A stretch of DNA of 64,000 nucleotides from Owenia fusiformis (taxonomy: Eukaryota; Annelida; Polychaeta; Sabellida; Oweniidae), in contig CAIIXF020000014.1 of the NCBI GenBank assembly GCA_903813345.2, positions 6,417 through 70,416 of the forward strand. The letters are read 5' to 3'. A program made the translations under genes and the position numbers. Below, in pieces: positions 60,091-64,000 of this stretch. The notes below the pieces were generated by a model, which was not told where the DNA came from, searched no databases, and worked only from the letters and a program-made list of their open reading frames with translations. Each line of letters opens with the position of its first letter. Position 1 is the stretch's first letter.

Positions 60091-60326
60091 AGACTCCAGA
60101 TTTTCATCTGGAGTCTAATAATAAGAAAACTGGCAAAAGCAATAGACTCCAGATTTTCATCTGGAGTCTAATAATAAGAAAACAGGCAAAAACAATAGAC
60201 TCCAGATTTTCAATCTGGAGTCTAATAATAAGAAAACTGGCAAAAGCAATAGACTCCAGATTTTCATCTGGAGTCTAATAAGAAAACTGGCAAAAGCAAT
60301 AGACTCCAGATTTTCATCTGGAGTCT
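60091..60326 (-). repeat. Cluster of five CTCC-type palindromes
   Basis: Starts at 60091, 60144, 60197, 60251 and 60301; spacing 50-54 bp. Four of the five have the same short loop, unlike the mixed cluster at 1971-2552, so this one probably grew by tandem copying. Confidence 0.85.
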
Positions 60327-60334
60327 AATAATAA

Positions 60335-61906
60335 CTAGACTTTGGAAATTGAACGAAGTTCAATTTCAGACTCCAGATCTAGACTTTTTTTTAGCCCAGT
60401 CATACAGAATAAGCCGAGTCATCCAGAATAAGCCGAGTCATCAAAATAAACTGAGTCATCCAGAAAAAGATGGATGGGTGGATGGAATAAGCCTAGTCAT
60501 CCAGAATAAGCCTAGTCATCCAGAATAAGCCGAGTCATCCAGAATAAGTCGAGTCATCTAGAATAAGCCGAGTCATCTAGAATAAGCTGAGTCATTCAGA
60601 AAAAGATGGATCGATAAAATAGGAAGGTAGGATAGGACAGAATAGGAAGGAACGATAGGATAGAATAAGAAAGAAGGATAGGATAGAACAGAATAGGAAG
60701 AAAGGATATGATAGGAGAGGAAAGGAAAGGAAGGATAGGAAGGAAAAGATACAAAGGAAGGATAGAAAGGAAGGATAGGATAAGATCAGATAGGAAGGAA
60801 GGATGAATTTTTCAACATTTTCTTCTCTACTCTTGACTTTCTATCAGGAAACCATCAGATCGATTTTCCGAAATTTCAAAACGCCATAACTTCCGAACCG
60901 GAAGTCGGATCAAAATTCGATTTAAAGATTCGGATTCCTGACAAAATTCTACCCCTAATTCATAACTCATACGTTAAATTTGGCGAATTTTTATTTTGAC
61001 CTACTTTTTGGACACGCCATAACTTTGAAATCGGAAGTCGGATCGAAATTTGGTTTGCAGATTCGGATTCCTGAGAAAATTCTACCCTTAATTCATAACT
61101 CATACGTTAAATTTAGAGAATTTTTTATTTTGACCTACTTTTCGGACACCATATCTCAAAAGTGGGTCAAAATACTTTCTGACGGAAAAAGGCTCACACT
61201 ATTAACACACTCTTTCCTATCTGTATACAAAATTTTGAAGTAAATTATTGAAGTGTAGTGTCAGAATCGAAAAAATGAGGAAAACCTATGAATTTGACCT
61301 AGATTTTGACCTAGGCATTTTGGTGTCCAAATTTTTATGAAAAGAAGGTCTTGAGGTCCCTTTATTTGATGGGCTTCCATTATGTTTAGCTGTGCTTAGT
61401 CCATATCTCGTATTTTACACTTCAAAAAAAAAAATTTTCCCATTGAATTAACATGGGGCACCAAATTTAGCGATTTTTTAATTTTCAAAACGCCATAACT
61501 TCTGAACCGGAAGTCAGATCGAAATTAAATTTTCAGATTCGGAATCCTGAGGAAATTTCCTATAAGACTGATATCCTGGACATTGGATTCGGGGAACTAT
61601 TTTTTGGACCTCGTTTTCGGACGCTGATATCTCGAAATCGGTTTGAGATACCAAAAAAACTAAATCGACCCTAGCTTTTCTACTTTTTTATGAGGAACAC
61701 AATGAAAAAAAACCGGATCAAAAATATTGAAGGACGACCGAGAAAATCGAAAAAGTGACAAAGTACTGGATTTGACCTAGTTCTTGACCTTTGACCTAGA
61801 TAAAAATGTGACCCAATTTCCCACCAACTAGATACTGAACCTAAATAAACTGTATAATGGTCTTTACTGGATACCTTATAGTTTCTGAAAAAACGGCTAC
61901 GGAATA
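60335..61906 (-). mobile_element. A element R13 (TATCC type)
   Basis: CTAG is at 60335-60338. It has an extended array of seven or more TGACT boxes (60390-60600), (TATCC)n at about 60615-60805, partial repeat, monomer, L2-linked first monomer, and the variant leader with DR1 at 61785. It matches R11 at an offset of about 3.68 kb. Confidence 0.6.
60390..60600 (-). repeat. Array of ~18-bp TGACT boxes in R13
   Basis: On the + strand the units read GAATAAGCCGAGTCATCCA with variants, about ten copies, interrupted by a GGATGGGTGGATGG segment. Most carry CGAGTCA or TGAGTCA, so only some match the AP-1 core. Confidence 0.7.
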
Positions 61907-61938
61907 ATAAGAATAATAAGAATACTGGCAAAAACAAT

Positions 61939-62000
61939 AGACTCCAGATTGACATCTGGAGTCTAATAAGAAAACTGGCAAAAGCATAGACTCCAGATTT
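61939..62000 (-). repeat. One complete and one gap-truncated palindrome
   Basis: Complete at 61939-61964 (GTCA loop); a second starts at 61988 and is cut by the gap after its left arm. Confidence 0.8.
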
Positions 62001-62500
62001 NNNNNNNNNNNNNNNNNNNNNNNNNNNNNNNNNNNNNNNNNNNNNNNNNNNNNNNNNNNNNNNNNNNNNNNNNNNNNNNNNNNNNNNNNNNNNNNNNNNN
62101 NNNNNNNNNNNNNNNNNNNNNNNNNNNNNNNNNNNNNNNNNNNNNNNNNNNNNNNNNNNNNNNNNNNNNNNNNNNNNNNNNNNNNNNNNNNNNNNNNNNN
62201 NNNNNNNNNNNNNNNNNNNNNNNNNNNNNNNNNNNNNNNNNNNNNNNNNNNNNNNNNNNNNNNNNNNNNNNNNNNNNNNNNNNNNNNNNNNNNNNNNNNN
62301 NNNNNNNNNNNNNNNNNNNNNNNNNNNNNNNNNNNNNNNNNNNNNNNNNNNNNNNNNNNNNNNNNNNNNNNNNNNNNNNNNNNNNNNNNNNNNNNNNNNN
62401 NNNNNNNNNNNNNNNNNNNNNNNNNNNNNNNNNNNNNNNNNNNNNNNNNNNNNNNNNNNNNNNNNNNNNNNNNNNNNNNNNNNNNNNNNNNNNNNNNNNN
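62001..62500. other. 500-N assembly gap; orientation flips back to +
   Basis: Exactly 500 N. Left of it elements read -, right of it +. Confidence 0.95.
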
Positions 62501-63763
62501 TCAAAGGTCAAGAACTAGGTCAAATCCAGTACTTTGTCACTTTTTGCGATTTTCTCGGTCGTCCTTCAATATTTTCGATCCGGGTTTTTTTCATTGTGTT
62601 CCTTATAAAAAGGTAGGAAACCTAGGGTCGATTTAGTTTTTTGATATCTCAAACCGATTTCGAGATATCAGTGTCCGAAAACGAGGTCCAAAAAAAAGTT
62701 CTCCGAATCAAATGTCCAGGATATTAATCTTATAGGAAATTTTCTCAGGATTCCGAATCTGAAAACGAAATTTCGATCCGACTTCCGGTTCGGAAGTTAT
62801 GGCGTTTTGAAAACTCAAAAATCGCTAAATTTGTTGCCCATGTTAAGTCAATGGGAAAAAATATTTTTTTGAAGTGAAAAATACGGAATATAGACTGGGT
62901 TCAGCTTCATATAATCAAAGCCTTTAGAAGAAGGGGACCTCAAAAGCCATCTAGCTTCACAATTTGGACACCGAAATGCCTAGGTCAAAATCTAGGTCAA
63001 ATTCATAGGTTTTCCTTATTTTTTCGATTCTGACACTACACTTTAATTATATTCTTCAAAATTGTGTATACATGTAGCCAAAAATATGCTAATAGTGTTA
63101 GCCTTTTGCCGTCAGAAAGTATTTTGACCCACTTTTGAGATATGGTGTCCGAAAAGTAGGTCAAAATAAAAAGTTCTCCAAATTTGACGTTTGAGTTATG
63201 AATTAACTATGGAATTTTCTCAGGAATCCGAATCTGCAAACCAAATTTCGATCCGACTTCCGGTTCGGAAGTTATGGCGTGTCCGAAAAGTAGGTCAAAA
63301 TAAAAAATCTCCAAATTTAACGTATGAGTTATGAATTAGGGGTAGACTTTTGTCAGGAATCCGAATCTGCAAACCAAATTTCGATCCGACTTCCGGTTCG
63401 GAAGTGATAGCGTTTTGAAATTTCGAGAAAAATCGATCTGATGGTATCCTGATAGAAAGTCAAGAGTAGGGGGAAAATATTGAAAAATTCATCCATCCTT
63501 CCTATCTCATCCTACCCTATCCTTCCTATCTATCCTTCCTTCATATCTTTTCCTTCCTATCCTATCCTTTCTTCCTATTCTATTCTATCCTATCCTTCTT
63601 TCTTATTCTATCCTATCGTTCTTTCCTATTCTATCCCATCCTACCTTCCTATTTTATTTATCCATCTCTTTCTAGATGACTCAGCTTATTCTGGATGACT
63701 CGGCTAAAAAAAAGTCTAGATCTGGAGTCTGAAATTGAACTTCGTTCAATTTCCAAAATCTAG
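62501..63763 (+). mobile_element. A element E19 (L2 leader, TATCC type), 5' end lost in gap
   Basis: It opens inside the AGGTCA block. L2 leader tail, L2-linked first monomer, one typical monomer, partial repeat, (TATCC)n at 63486-63670, hairpin and CTAG at 63760-63763. It is nearly identical to E10 and, inverted, to R1. Confidence 0.65.
63486..63670 (+). repeat. (TATCC)n tract in E19
   Basis: Units and interruptions match the tracts of E10 and R1 almost exactly. Confidence 0.85.
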
Positions 63764-63774
63764 TTATTATTATT

Positions 63775-63962
63775 AGACTCCAGATGAAATCTGGAGTCTA
63801 TTGTTTTCGTCAGTTTTCTTATTATTAGACTCCAGATGAAAATCTGGAGTCTATTGCTTTTGCCAGTTTTCTTATTATTATTATTAGACTCCAGATGAAA
63901 ATCTGGAGTCTATTGCTTTTGCCAGTTTTCTTATTAGACTCCAGATTGAAAATCTGGAGTCT
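63775..63962 (+). repeat. Cluster of four CTCC-type palindromes at window end
   Basis: Palindromes at 63775-63799, 63827-63852, 63886-63911 and 63936-63962, directly after E19's CTAG; the next leader lies outside the window. Confidence 0.85.
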
Positions 63963-64000
63963 ATTGTTTTTGCCAGTATTCTTATTCTTATTCTTATTAT

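Noticed and set aside
1-64000. tRNA or rRNA genes, SINE-type Pol III promoters
   Set aside because: I saw no cloverleaf, no convincing A/B box pair and no rRNA text on either strand; a covariance-model scan would settle this.

Overview
The window is a eukaryotic, AT-rich, almost entirely repetitive block with no supportable protein-coding gene, rRNA or tRNA. It is built from at least 32 copies of one family of non-autonomous mobile elements ('A elements', 1.1-2.7 kb), three pieces of a second family ('B elements'), one divergent relative (C1), one Tc1/mariner-type element with long terminal inverted repeats, and 41 complete short palindromes in clusters between the long elements. The repeat biology points to a eukaryotic, probably animal, genome. 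I cannot name the species. The three 500-N gaps are typical of Hi-C scaffolding.

Anatomy of an A element. The 5' leader (three main types, here L1, L2 and L3) is followed by a conserved AGGTCA-rich block. Next come one or more ~476-bp monomers in tandem. A variable low-complexity module follows, which is a (TATCC)n run, spaced TGACTCAGC boxes, or a 12-bp TACTCAGC minisatellite. The 3' end reads ATCTGGAGTCT, then a perfect hairpin (AAATTGAAC, 2-3 nt loop, GTTCAATTT), then 6-8 nt, then CTAG, with TTATT-type sequence as flank. A hairpin just upstream of a CTRR-type end is the classic 3' end of rolling-circle (Helitron/Helentron) transposons; that assignment is an inference. B elements end the same way with an unrelated hairpin (AAATCGCC / GGCGATTT) and CTAG.

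Layout. 1-25000 holds A elements on the + strand with two complete B elements (15779-18834), C1 (22092-22807) and a truncated B element at the gap. 25501-37500 holds more + strand A elements. 38001-62000 holds A elements all on the - strand, with the Tc1/mariner-like insertion at 40952-41827. 62501-64000 is + again. Orientation flips only at gaps, and the two fully bounded fragments are exactly 12,000 and 24,000 bases, so the flips may be assembly products.

The most interesting pattern is that each family has a cognate short palindrome. A elements carry ATCTGGAGTCT before the 3' hairpin, and one palindrome type is AGACTCCAGAT/ATCTGGAGTCT. B elements carry CGGCATTCT at the same place, and the other palindrome type is AGAATGCCG/CGGCATTCT. 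The palindromes lie only between the CTAG of one element and the leader of the next. They may be separated 5' ends or minimal derivatives of the elements. The elements also disperse many exact matches to animal transcription-factor consensus sites (DR1 and ROR-type AGGTCA sites, ETS, AP-1/MARE).
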